Below, piece after piece: positions 1 to 6,639 of a stretch of DNA of 35,239 nucleotides. Source of the stretch: Dysosmobacter segnis (lineage in GTDB: Bacteria > Bacillota > Clostridia > Oscillospirales > Oscillospiraceae); contig NZ_JACOQI010000025.1 in assembly GCF_014297285.1 (NCBI RefSeq), forward strand, positions 1 through 35,239. The letters run 5' to 3'. The notes beneath the pieces are model-generated. The model searched no databases, was not told the DNA's origin, and worked only from the letters and a program-made list of their open reading frames with translations. Each line of letters begins with the position of its first letter. Within the stretch, counting starts at the first letter, position 1. A program made the position numbers and the translations under genes.

Positions 1-1
1 A

Positions 2-46
2 AGCACCCAGAGAGACAGCCTCAAAAGGCCATTTCCTCTGGGTGCT
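2..46. terminator. Hairpin downstream of the RhuM gene
   Basis: An 11-bp perfect inverted repeat (2-12 with 36-46) encloses a smaller pairing (GCCT/AGGC). It lies past the stop of the leftward gene at 83-862 and could end that transcript. There is no clear U-tract inside the window, so the terminator role is inferred. Confidence 0.35.
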
Positions 47-82
47 CATTTCAGCGCTATTTTTCCAGCTCTTTGCTATTGG

Positions 83-862
83 TCATACATAAAAGGCTTG
101 TTTTGACCCCGGCATCATGTCATTAAGTGCCAGCAGCTCGTCCTCGGTGCAGTAATTTTTAGCAACGAGGGCATCGCTCTGGGTAGGATGACTTCCGGAA
201 AATGAGCGCAGACCCATGTTGGGCTTGCTGCTGTCTGCGCTGTAAAAAATCTTTTCCGCCGCTGTCTGACCGTGAGCGGCCCAGTGCATTTTATTCTGAA
301 CGGTTTTGAAGAAAAGGACGGAGGCTTCCGTCCGCGGGTCATAGTCCACGCTGGTGGCGTAAATGTCCAGGACTTTGCGCCAGAACACTTTTTCAGACGA
401 GCGAATATCGCGGATGCGATCCATCAACTCATCAAAATAGTTGCCGCCGCCAGCTTGCTTCAGAAGCTCATCATTCATGGCAAAGCCCTTGATGAGGTAT
501 TCTTTCAGCACGGAATTGGCCCAAATTCGGAATTGAGTGCCGCGCAACGACTTCACGCGATAGCCCACAGAGATGATGACATCTAAGCTGTAGTATGCGA
601 CGGGTTTGTCCGAATTTGCAATGTGAACATTTTTCACATTGCTTTTTTCATCTACCTCGCCTTCAGCAAATACATTTTTTATATGTTTCGTAATACCGCT
701 GCGCTCTCGTTGAAACAGTTCCGCCATCTGCGCCTGCGTCAGCCAAACGGTTTCGTTTTCCATGCGGACATCGATTTTTGTCAAACCATCCTCGGTCTGA
801 TACATAATGATCTCCGTCTGTTCAGGATGGATGCTGTTTCCGCTGATTGCTAAATCATCCAT
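83..862 (-). CDS. RhuM family protein, C-terminally shortened
   Basis: This is a member of the virulence RhuM family, widespread in mobile islands and of unknown biochemical role. Recognisable segments are the N-terminal 'DGLTKIDVRMENETVWLTQAQMAELF' region (written in part), then the 'YYSLDVIISVGYRVKS' and 'GTQFRIWA' core, and a C-terminal region beginning near 'FFKTVQNK'. The start is taken at 862 because AGGAGG lies 9 nt upstream; an upstream in-frame start has no such site. The product is about 259 residues, whereas relatives are usually well over 300. It stops soon after 'ELLALNDM', the point where others continue into a last helical region, so the 3' end was probably replaced by rearrangement. 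It is 13 nt downstream of the VbhA-like gene and likely co-transcribed with it. Family assignment is firm; function and activity are unknown. Confidence 0.82.
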   Translation of the reverse strand: MDDLAISGNSIHPEQTEIIMYQTEDGLTKIDVRMENETVWLTQAQMAELFQRERSGITKHIKNVFAEGEVDEKSNVKNVHIANSDKPVAYYSLDVIISVGYRVKSLRGTQFRIWANSVLKEYLIKGFAMNDELLKQAGGGNYFDELMDRIRDIRSSEKVFWRKVLDIYATSVDYDPRTEASVLFFKTVQNKMHWAAHGQTAAEKIFYSADSSKPNMGLRSFSGSHPTQSDALVAKNYCTEDELLALNDMMPGSKQAFYV

Positions 863-875
863 GCATCGGTTCCTC

Positions 876-1103
876 CTATTGTTCTTGACTAAACATAGTT
901 TCATGAGCAGAATGCTCCTGCGCTGCCAACCTGTAATGGGAGGCCAGCAGAGCCTCTTTCATCTGCTCACCAGTCAAATCGCCGTTTGCCCAGCACTGTG
1001 AGAGCATCTTGGCATATTTAGAAACGGGAACGCCTTCAATGGCATTCAAAGCATCTGCCAGCTTTACCGCCTGAATTCTGCGTTCTTTTGCTCCATCCGT
1101 CAT
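876..1103 (-). CDS. VbhA-like antitoxin family protein
   Basis: This 75-residue protein is mostly helical and resembles the antitoxin VbhA domain, the small inhibitor of Fic-type AMP transferases. The signature-like part is 'NAIEGVPVSKYA' followed by 'WANGDLTGEQMKEALLASH' near the C terminus. The ATG at 1103 is preferred because GGTGGAG lies about 9 nt upstream; a GTG 15 nt earlier is possible. No Fic protein is visible in the window. The next gene, 13 nt downstream, is a RhuM protein, so either RhuM is the partner or the toxin was lost. Family assignment rests on pattern recognition. Confidence 0.6.
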   Translation of the reverse strand: MTDGAKERRIQAVKLADALNAIEGVPVSKYAKMLSQCWANGDLTGEQMKEALLASHYRLAAQEHSAHETMFSQEQ

Positions 1104-1197
1104 GATAACATACTCCACCGGACTTTTTCAGTATTATACCATGCTGGGGTCATTTTAGAAAGCTCCTTTAGAATTGAAATTACGCAATGTCCAACAA

Positions 1198-1959
1198 TTA
1201 CCGCTCCGGCGTGTTCTTTTTCACTGTCTTTTGCTCCACGCTGCGCTCCGGCTTAGCCAGTTCTTCCATTGCCGCATTGATCACGCAGGAGTGATTGTCC
1301 ACAGCGTAAACATCTGTGTGCCCGCCCATCTGCTTTTGGAGCGCCGCAAAGCGGCCTGCGGCCTGACGCGCCGGCAGATAAAACCGCTCATCTCCCGTGC
1401 GCTGCCGCATGGTGCAGGCCAGCACGAACATACAGCGATCCTTGCCGTAGGTGTTTGTCCACTCCTTCAAAAAAGCAGGCAGCTTTCCATCGTTGTAGGC
1501 GCTGGTTGCGTCCTTCTCAAAGGCTCCCGCACAGGTCAGCGTCCGATCCCGGCTGGCCATCCACTCAAAGACCTCTCCGCGAGCCATGGCTTCCGAACGG
1601 GTGTTAGGGTATATGGGCTGCGCGGGATCTCGATATTTTTCTTCGACTCTTTTCCGCAGAATATCATCCGCACAGCACGCAATGCTGTCACGAAAGGCAT
1701 CCATCTCATCCGTATCGCGGGAGAGCCAGTCTGTATAAAGCTGTGACAGGGGATGCTCAAACTCGTTCAGCACCGTAAGCTGCCGCTCGGAGAGGCTTGT
1801 TTCATCCTCAAAAAGCATCAGCAGGTTGTCCCGGCAGGCAATTTCATAGGCATGAGAAATGATCTCATCCACAGGCTTTGCTTTCAGATCGGTCAGAAAC
1901 GTCTCGTTTTCCGCGGACATACGCTCATAGAGTTTATTTTCCAACTGTTCCTTTGTCAT
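1198..1959 (-). CDS. DUF3848/DUF3849 ICE accessory protein
   Basis: The product has about 253 residues in two parts typical of Firmicutes conjugative elements. The N-terminal half (about 1-115) is DUF3848-like, starting 'MTKEQLENKLYERM' and containing 'DEIISHAYEIACRDNLL'. The C-terminal half is DUF3849-like: 'PIYPNTRSEAMARGEVFEW', then 'YGKDRCMFVLACTMRQ' and a final 'RFYLPARQAAGRF'. No enzymatic motif is seen. ATG 1959 has a GGGAGG site 7-8 nt upstream; an in-frame upstream start (2016) overlaps the preceding gene and lacks a site. It lies 13 nt after the preceding leftward gene, so they form one operon with the helicase tail upstream. Function in the element is unknown. Confidence 0.72.
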   Translation of the reverse strand: MTKEQLENKLYERMSAENETFLTDLKAKPVDEIISHAYEIACRDNLLMLFEDETSLSERQLTVLNEFEHPLSQLYTDWLSRDTDEMDAFRDSIACCADDILRKRVEEKYRDPAQPIYPNTRSEAMARGEVFEWMASRDRTLTCAGAFEKDATSAYNDGKLPAFLKEWTNTYGKDRCMFVLACTMRQRTGDERFYLPARQAAGRFAALQKQMGGHTDVYAVDNHSCVINAAMEELAKPERSVEQKTVKKNTPER

Positions 1960-1972
1960 GGTAAACCTCCCT

Positions 1973-2380
1973 TCATCTTGCCAATCCCGCCCGCATCCGG
2001 TGGGCATAATTGGCAACGCTGTATCGTTTCATATATCTGTTCTCGGAGGGGGCCGGACTGTCAAAGTCCAGCCCCTCCATGCGGGGATCGTCGGTGCCGT
2101 CCAGCACCGCCTCCACCGGAATGACGCGGAGCCTGCCGGAGCATTTCAGCTCGCCGCCAAATACCCCCGCGGCACAGTGGAATCCCCGGTCGCCGCACAC
2201 CCAAAGCAGTTTCTTTCCTGCTGGAATATCGCCAAAAGGCTGCTTCAAAACAATAACGGAATGTGGTTCCGCCCCGGCCACCTCATAGTAGCCGGACTGC
2301 TCCGCCTTTTCGTATGCCTGGATCAATTTCTTGAATTTGTGCTGCGGCTCGATATAGAACCAGCTTTCCTGATAACCCAT
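1973..2380 (-). CDS. Hypothetical ICE-associated protein
   Basis: A 135-residue soluble protein of unknown function, beginning MGYQESWFYIEP. ATG 2380 is chosen because GGAGG lies 5 nt upstream. The middle contains 'VIVLKQPFGDIPAGKKLLWVCG'-like sequence, with a cysteine-containing stretch and alternating strands. No signal peptide or membrane segment is seen. It sits between the helicase tail (upstream) and the DUF3848/3849 gene (13 nt downstream), a typical small-gene string of ICE cargo. I do not recognise a named family. Confidence 0.55.
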   Translation of the reverse strand: MGYQESWFYIEPQHKFKKLIQAYEKAEQSGYYEVAGAEPHSVIVLKQPFGDIPAGKKLLWVCGDRGFHCAAGVFGGELKCSGRLRVIPVEAVLDGTDDPRMEGLDFDSPAPSENRYMKRYSVANYAHRMRAGLAR

Positions 2381-2404
2381 AATTTCCTCCAATTTCTATT
2401 GGTT

Positions 2405-2815
2405 TTACCGCTCCAACTGCGGTCTGCGGCGCTCCGGCGGCCTTTGATCCTCGTCCGGCTCGGCGTCTACGATCTCCGGCTCCTTGTGGTCTAAATTCAG
2501 CAGGGAATTCAATTCCTCCAGCCGTGCCGTTTTGGTGTTCAGCTCTGCCTCGCGGGGAAACGGCTTTTGTACCTCTGCCTTTGCGGTTTCCAACTGCGTT
2601 TGCAGATTGGAAAGCTGCTCCCGGCAAGCCTGCTCCTTGATGGGCAGCCCCTCCAGCGCATTGTCCATGCGCTGCAAATTGCCAAACACATCGGTTCCCA
2701 GCGTGACCGTGTGGCGGAGCTGCCCGATCATGGTCAGGCGGTACTCCCGCGCGAAGGTATCAAAGGCCAGCTCCAGTGTCAGGCCGCGATACCGTAACCG
2801 GGCCTGCCGGTGGAT
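2405..2815 (-). pseudogene. C-terminal remnant of a large ICE helicase/methylase
   Basis: The reading frame is open from the TAA at 2405 back to about 2815 and encodes the conserved tail of the giant SNF2-helicase/N-6 methylase proteins of Firmicutes ICEs. Characteristic phrases are 'YRGLTLELAFDTFAREYRLTM', 'HTVTLGTDVFGNLQRMDN' and a coiled-coil region rich in Q, E and K with 'FPREAEL'. Intact relatives exceed 2000 residues, so more than 90% is missing. Upstream of about 2815 the homology stops and stop codons follow, marking a deletion junction. It is probably not translated, although an internal ATG (2731) exists. The identification is from the tail alone. Confidence 0.6.
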
Positions 2816-3016
2816 TCTTATTCGGTTTGACTTAACACATCACTGTCAGCCGTTTGTCAAATAATTGTGTTTCCCGCACGGGGTTTTCCCTTGATTTTGC
2901 CCTTATCAGCTCACGCGGTCAAGGGTAACAGCGTATAAAGGAAGATAATTTGGGATGGTTTTGATTTCTCAATAAATCCAGTAATTTCAATGCTTTGCGC
3001 CGATTTTGACGATTGT

Positions 3017-3250
3017 TTATAACCGCCAATAACGGGTGAAATACTTGGGCGGTGCGAATCTTAGATTTGTTAACTGCTCGGTGGTCTGCCAAATAGTGCC
3101 GCCCTTGAAGGTCTGGGGCGATTCCGTCAGCAGCGACCACATTTCCGTCATTTTACTGGTCCAGACGCCAAAGGCGTTGGTCAGATTTTCTACGATCCAG
3201 TTGTTGTCCAAGTCCCCTCGCCCCAAATTGTAATGACGTTGTATTGACAT
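3017..3250 (-). pseudogene. N-terminal stub of a VirB6/TrbL-like conjugation protein
   Basis: The frame contains 'GRGDLDNNWIVENLTNAF' and 'MWSLLTESPQTFKGGTIW', which match the extracellular start of the polytopic VirB6/TrbL-like proteins of Firmicutes ICEs. Just after 'GGTIW' (about 3105) the expected membrane segments are replaced by unrelated sequence ending at 3017. About 75 residues remain of a protein that is normally several hundred long. No ribosome binding site precedes the ATG at 3250. This is a second decayed ICE gene, out of normal order relative to the helicase tail, which implies a large deletion between the two. Confidence 0.5.
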
Positions 3251-3289
3251 TTCTGATTTTTGGTATATGCTGAGATTGAGGTGAATGCT

Positions 3290-3607
3290 ATGAGCACGAT
3301 CAATGTCACATCTGCACCTAAGACCGCAACCTTTCAAATGCGGATCAATCCAGAAGTCAAACAGCGTATGGAGGAGATTTACGCCCGCCAGGGCCTTTCC
3401 TTTACCGATGCCGTTAATATCTTCATTCAGCAATCCCTAAACATGGAGGGCCTGCCATTTCTGGCTTCGCCTGAGAATGCCGAATATATGAAGGCGAAAG
3501 CCATGCGCCGCCTGTTGGATGAAGCGGAAAAAGGCTGGAAATCCGCTGAAAAGGATGGCTGGGTTTCTGAGGAAGATGCTTACCGCACCCTTGGGGTAAC
3601 GGAATGA
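3290..3607 (+). CDS. RelB/DinJ family antitoxin
   Basis: This 105-residue antitoxin has the ribbon-helix-helix N terminus of RelB/DinJ proteins ('KTATFQMRINPEVKQRMEEIY', then 'LSFTDAVNIFIQQSLNMEGLPF'). An acidic C-terminal tail would bind the toxin. The start at 3290 is set by GAGGTG 7 nt upstream; the earlier in-frame ATG (3260) has no site. Its last codons overlap the toxin start by 4 nt (ATGA), the usual translational coupling. The complex would be expected to repress its own promoter. The pair is inserted among ICE debris. Confidence 0.85.
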   Translation: MSTINVTSAPKTATFQMRINPEVKQRMEEIYARQGLSFTDAVNIFIQQSLNMEGLPFLASPENAEYMKAKAMRRLLDEAEKGWKSAEKDGWVSEEDAYRTLGVTE

Positions 3608-3921
3608 AGCTAAGATATACGCCGGAGTCGCTATGCGACCTCCAGGAGATCAAACGGTATATCAAAAGCGAGCTTCATAATCCCACCGCTGCCAGTCGGA
3701 TCACAAAAGCCATCCTCGATGGCTGTGCCCAGCTCAAGCAGTTTCCTGAAATGGGCGTTTCCATTGGAGCAAAGACCGGCTATGAAACCGATCTGCGGAT
3801 GCTGGTGGCGGAAAGCTATATTGCCCTCTACCGCATTGAAACGGAAACTGTTTCTGTTGGCCGTATCATCAACGCCCGGCAGGACTATATCCGCATTCTG
3901 TTGGGAGAAGCTACCCCTTGA
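3604..3921 (+). CDS. RelE/ParE family toxin
   Basis: A 105-residue toxin of the RelE/ParE superfamily: 'KLRYTPESLCDLQEIKRYI' at the N terminus, 'LKQFPEMGVSIG' in the middle and 'RMLVAESYIALYRIE...VGRIINARQDYIRILLGE' at the end. The 'RQDY' terminus is more ParE-like (gyrase poison) than RelE-like, but the target cannot be decided by eye. It overlaps the antitoxin by 4 nt. Its stop codon (3919-3921) falls within the sequence that starts the IS200/IS605 end (TTGACACTCCCC). The element may therefore have landed at the very end of the gene and supplied the stop. Confidence 0.82.
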   Translation: MKLRYTPESLCDLQEIKRYIKSELHNPTAASRITKAILDGCAQLKQFPEMGVSIGAKTGYETDLRMLVAESYIALYRIETETVSVGRIINARQDYIRILLGEATP

Positions 3922-4053
3922 CACTCCCCATGACTGAAGTCAGGGGATTCTTGGTTCAGCGGCCGCAGCCCGCACTAGCGGGGTCTTACATGGTCTCCCC
4001 AAGCGGATAGGTTCGGGCGTGTCCCGCCCCACCGTGTGTACGAGAGAGCTGTA
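3919..4053 (-). ncRNA. IS200/IS605 right end with likely omega RNA remnant
   Basis: Read on the minus strand, the sequence downstream of the tnpB stop carries a CCCGC/GCGGG hairpin and then the CCCCTGACTTCAGTCATGGGG hairpin, followed by AGTGTCAA. This is the classic right end of IS200/IS605-family elements. In such elements the guide-bearing omega RNA of TnpB runs through this region, with the guide drawn from the flank, here the end of the ParE gene. Presence of the end is clear; that it still makes RNA is inference. Confidence 0.5.
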
Positions 4054-4386
4054 TCAGGCAGCGGGTGTCCATTTCCTGAGCCCTTCTTTGAGAATATTCT
4101 GTGCCGCATTGATGTCGCGGTCGTGGAGCGCCCCGCATTCCGGGCACTCTCAGAGCCGAACACTGAGGTCTTTGGCCTCCTTGTTGCGGTAACCACAGCA
4201 ACCACAAGTCTGACTGGACGGGAAGAACCTGTCGATAACAACGAGTTCCTTTCCATACCAGTCGGTTTTGCAGGTAAGCTGTCGGCGGATTTCACCCCAC
4301 GAGGCATCAGCGATATGGAGTGCGAGCTTGTGGCTCCGCATCATGTTCTTCCCCGACTGCGGGTTCTGGACAAAGGCTGAAAACAC
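4054..4386 (-). pseudogene. tnpB: TnpB (IS605 OrfB) C-terminal fragment with internal stop
   Basis: TnpB is an RNA-guided nuclease of IS200/IS605 elements. Only the last third is present: 'ASWGEIRRQLTCKTDWYGKELVVIDRFFPSSQTC', the first zinc-finger pair CGCCGY, then [20 protein letters not shown] with the last RuvC Asp. A TGA (4150-4152) interrupts between 'DLSVRL' and 'ECPECG', exactly where relatives have tryptophan, so one TGG-to-TGA change broke the frame. The 5' part ends around 4380, next to the MarR promoter, and no left end is seen. Without the N-terminal two thirds it cannot be active. Confidence 0.8.
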
Positions 4387-4434
4387 CCACAGCGGCCTGT
4401 ATGGGAAAACTGTCCCCCGCCGTCCGGTGACGAC

Positions 4435-4463
4435 TTGCCTTTTTCCGTCAGGATTGGTATACT
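4435..4463 (+). promoter_or_regulatory. Sigma-70 promoter of the MarR gene with palindromic operator
   Basis: TTGCCT (4435-4440) and TATACT (4458-4463) are separated by 17 nt, ahead of the MarR start at 4503. A perfect 10-bp palindrome CTAAGCTTAG (4462-4471) overlaps the -10 box and start site. That position suits an autorepressor; binding by the MarR protein is inferred. Confidence 0.6.
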
Positions 4464-4502
4464 AAGCTTAGATTTTTTCATTCCGCGGGAAGGGGAAGCG
4501 TC

Positions 4503-4958
4503 ATGCTGCATCAGGCTTTTAATGAAGTATACACCAAATTCAAGCTGCACTTTTATCAGGAGATCTTCCGCCGGTTTCAGGACCGGGAAGCCAGTCTCAC
4601 CACGGTGGAGACCTTCTGCATGGAGAGCATCATGGCGCTGGGGCGGCCTACGGTGAACGAGTTCGCCACCTTCATGTGCATCTCCCCTCCCAACGCCGCC
4701 TATAAGGTGAACAGTCTGGTGAAAAAGGGCTACATCCGCAAGGTCCAGTCCCCCTCGGACCGCCGGGAATTCCATCTGGAGGTCACCCAGAAGTATATCG
4801 ATTACTACAACATCTCCTCCAACTATATGTCGGAGGTCATGGACCGCATCATGGCCCGCTTCTCCCCGGAGGACTGCGGCAAGTTAGAGGAGATCCTCAC
4901 GGTGGTCAGCCGGGAGCTGATGCCGGAGGTCCCCCTGCCGGAACGCACGGAGGAGTGA
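4503..4958 (+). CDS. MarR family transcriptional regulator
   Basis: A 151-residue winged-helix regulator. The recognition region is 'PTVNEFATFMCISPPNAAYKVNSLVKKGYIRKVQSPSDRREFHLEVT', with the wing Asp-Arg-Arg typical of MarR proteins. Long helices on both sides would form the dimer interface. ATG 4503 follows a GGAAGGGGAAG-rich stretch. The gene has its own promoter and a candidate operator overlapping the -10, and is followed by a terminator at 4980-5009, so it is monocistronic. The next gene, a CARF nuclease, has a separate promoter; whether MarR controls it is unknown. The ligand is not predictable. Confidence 0.85.
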   Translation: MLHQAFNEVYTKFKLHFYQEIFRRFQDREASLTTVETFCMESIMALGRPTVNEFATFMCISPPNAAYKVNSLVKKGYIRKVQSPSDRREFHLEVTQKYIDYYNISSNYMSEVMDRIMARFSPEDCGKLEEILTVVSRELMPEVPLPERTEE

Positions 4959-4979
4959 CCCCCCCTGCTTCGCCCTTAT

Positions 4980-5009
4980 CCAGCACCGCTTTGGCGGCGC
5001 TGGTTTTTT
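4980..5009 (+). terminator. Intrinsic terminator after marR
   Basis: A 10-bp stem (CCAGCACCGC with GCGGCGCTGG, one mismatch) and a short loop are followed directly by six Ts. It separates the MarR gene from the nuclease gene. Confidence 0.8.
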
Positions 5010-5053
5010 CTGAATTCAGCATCCCTTTTCCGACAAGCCGGGCGGGTTGTCTA

Positions 5054-5082
5054 TTGTGTTCTCCGCCGGAACGCAATATAAT
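5054..5082 (+). promoter_or_regulatory. Sigma-70 promoter of the CARF nuclease
   Basis: TTGTGT (5054-5059) and a perfect TATAAT (5077-5082) have 17-nt spacing, 30 nt before the ATG at 5112. The gene is therefore transcribed independently of marR. Confidence 0.6.
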
Positions 5083-5111
5083 GGGGAAAAACAAAGAAAG
5101 GCGGACGGCGC

Positions 5112-6290
5112 ATGAACACCCTGATCGAACTGTATGACGAGCGCGCCATTGAGAATATTCTGGCACCGGATATGTTCCGCCCCCGGCGCATCGTCTACCT
5201 CTGCCCCGGTGAGATCGCCCAGGACCGCACCCGGCAGGAGACTCTGGCCGCCTTTTTCCGGCGGCGGGGCTGGGAGCCGGAGCTGATCTTCGTGGAGACC
5301 AGCCTCTTCAAGGCAGACCGCATCCTGCGGCAGCTGTTTACCATCGGGGAAACCTACCCGGACTGCGCCATCGACATCACCGGCGGCAGCGATGCGGCCC
5401 TGTTCGCGGCAGGGATGTTCGCGGCAAAAAAGGGCGTGCCCGCCTTCACCTATTCCCGGAAGAAAAACCGCTTTTACGACATTTCCGGCGCGACCTTTGC
5501 GGATGAGCTGCCCTGCGGCCTGGCCTATTCCATCGAGGACTTCTTCCTCATGGCCGGCGGCACGCTGCTGCCCGGACGGGTGGACAATCAGATCCTGTCC
5601 CAATATCTTTCGGACTTCGACCCGTTTTTCGACTGCTTCCTCCAATTCCGCCGGGATTGGCCCAATATCATCTCCTATATCCAGCGGATCTCCCCCTCGG
5701 AATACGGCCAGACCCCGCCCCTGTCCGTGGTGGGCGGCTACACCGTAAAGGGCGAGCGTGGCTCCCGCAACACCGCCAACGAGGAAGCGCTGCGGGAACT
5801 GGCCCGTATTGGCTTTATTCAGGATCTGGAGATCGTCCCCGGCCAGCAGGTGTCCTTCCGGTTCCGGGATCTGAACACCCGGGCGTGGCTGCGGGACGTG
5901 GGCAGTGCGCTGGAATTGTATGCCTACAAGGCCTGCGTGGATTCCGCCATTTTCCATGACGTTATCAGCAGCGCCGTGGTGCGCTGGGACGAGGTACTGG
6001 GCCACGGCAGCGTTTCCAACGAGATCGACGTCATGGCCGCCCGGGGCGTGATCCCCCTGTTTTTAAGCTGCAAGGCCTGCGACATCAAGACGGAGGCCCT
6101 GAACGAGCTGGCCATCCTCCGGGACCGCTTCGGCGGCAAGGGCGCCAAGGCGGCCATCGTCACCACGGAGGTCTGCAACGCCGCCGCCCGCCACCGGGCC
6201 GCTCAGCTGGGCATCGCCGTCATTGATCTGGAGGAACTGAAAACCGGCCAGATCGTCCACCGGCTAAAGGTCATTATGAAGGCGGAATGA
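5112..6290 (+). CDS. Card1/Can2-like CARF nuclease (DUF1887)
   Basis: This 392-residue protein matches the DUF1887 family, which contains Card1/Can2: cyclic-tetra-adenylate-activated single-strand nucleases of type III CRISPR systems. The N-terminal third is Rossmann-like and CARF-like, with the ligand-loop motif TGGS (residues 90-93, 'DITGGSDAALFAAGMFA'). A middle winged-helix-like section follows (about 150-270). The C-terminal restriction-endonuclease fold carries E304-x-D306 ... K321 ('NEIDVMAARG', 'LFLSCK'), a PD-(D/E)xK arrangement that appears complete. Length is close to Card1 proteins. No cas gene or CRISPR array occurs in the window, so either the activator is made elsewhere in the genome or this branch of the family works outside CRISPR. 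Immediate neighbours are a MarR regulator and an accessory region. Confidence 0.78.
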   Translation: MNTLIELYDERAIENILAPDMFRPRRIVYLCPGEIAQDRTRQETLAAFFRRRGWEPELIFVETSLFKADRILRQLFTIGETYPDCAIDITGGSDAALFAAGMFAAKKGVPAFTYSRKKNRFYDISGATFADELPCGLAYSIEDFFLMAGGTLLPGRVDNQILSQYLSDFDPFFDCFLQFRRDWPNIISYIQRISPSEYGQTPPLSVVGGYTVKGERGSRNTANEEALRELARIGFIQDLEIVPGQQVSFRFRDLNTRAWLRDVGSALELYAYKACVDSAIFHDVISSAVVRWDEVLGHGSVSNEIDVMAARGVIPLFLSCKACDIKTEALNELAILRDRFGGKGAKAAIVTTEVCNAAARHRAAQLGIAVIDLEELKTGQIVHRLKVIMKAE

Positions 6291-6356
6291 CCCGCTCCGG
6301 TGGGATTTATCCTCCTCAATACAAGCGGTACGAAAACCCCTAAAACACATTCTGTC

Positions 6357-6387
6357 GGCAAGTCCAGTCTGCAAAACTGGGCTTGCC
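6357..6387. repeat. 12-bp hairpin
   Basis: GGCAAGTCCAGT (6357-6368) pairs with ACTGGGCTTGCC (6376-6387) with one mismatch over a 7-nt loop. A second pair, TGCACAAGGAA (6389-6399) with TTCCTTGTGCA (6433-6443), is a perfect 11-bp repeat spanning the end of the small ORF at 6421-6510. The role is unknown. Confidence 0.55.
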
Positions 6388-6420
6388 TTGCACAAGGAAC
6401 TTCTGCCTCTGACCTAAAGT

Positions 6421-6510
6421 CTAGAGAGATGTTTCCTTGTGCATTTTGCGTTTCTTGATTGCCCTGGCTTCCCGGCGCTCCCGGTAAGTAACGGTGACTA
6501 TACCCTCCAT
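6421..6510 (-). CDS. Small basic ORF, 29 codons, unrecognised
   Basis: It encodes a 29-residue, strongly basic peptide beginning MEGIVTVTYRERREA and ending in KMHKETSL. GTGAGG lies 7 nt before the ATG, good spacing for a ribosome binding site, and it abuts a 15-bp inverted repeat on its upstream side. The sequence also looks like the C-terminal end of a larger mobile-element protein, so it may be a severed gene tail that happens to keep a start. There is no homology I can name; expression is unproven. Confidence 0.3.
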   Translation of the reverse strand: MEGIVTVTYRERREARAIKKRKMHKETSL

Positions 6511-6515
6511 ACCGA

Positions 6516-6552
6516 AACCTCACCGAGACTCTCGGTGAGTCTCGGTGAGGTT
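6516..6552. repeat. 15-bp perfect inverted repeat
   Basis: The arms 6516-6530 and 6538-6552 are exact complements around a 7-nt loop (CTCGGTG), and the loop repeats part of the arm so alternative pairings exist. It lies 88 bp past the end of the leftward TRAP/desulfhydrase operon and just upstream of the small ORF. There is no T-run, so it is not a typical intrinsic terminator. Confidence 0.65.
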
Positions 6553-6639
6553 CATGGATATTCTGGCACACTTCGCTGGATATTTCAATCCGGCCTATTA
6601 TTTAACGCTTATCCTGCAATTTTGAAATACCTGAAAAGA

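Noticed and set aside
2830..3016. Gene between the helicase tail and the VirB6 stub
   Set aside because: Only short frames on either strand with stops and no ribosome binding site; it looks like a deletion joint.
3260..3289. Longer start for the RelB antitoxin
   Set aside because: No ribosome binding site; ATG 3290 has GAGGTG at ideal spacing.
5016..6005. 329-codon leftward open frame
   Set aside because: Antisense of the CARF nuclease gene.
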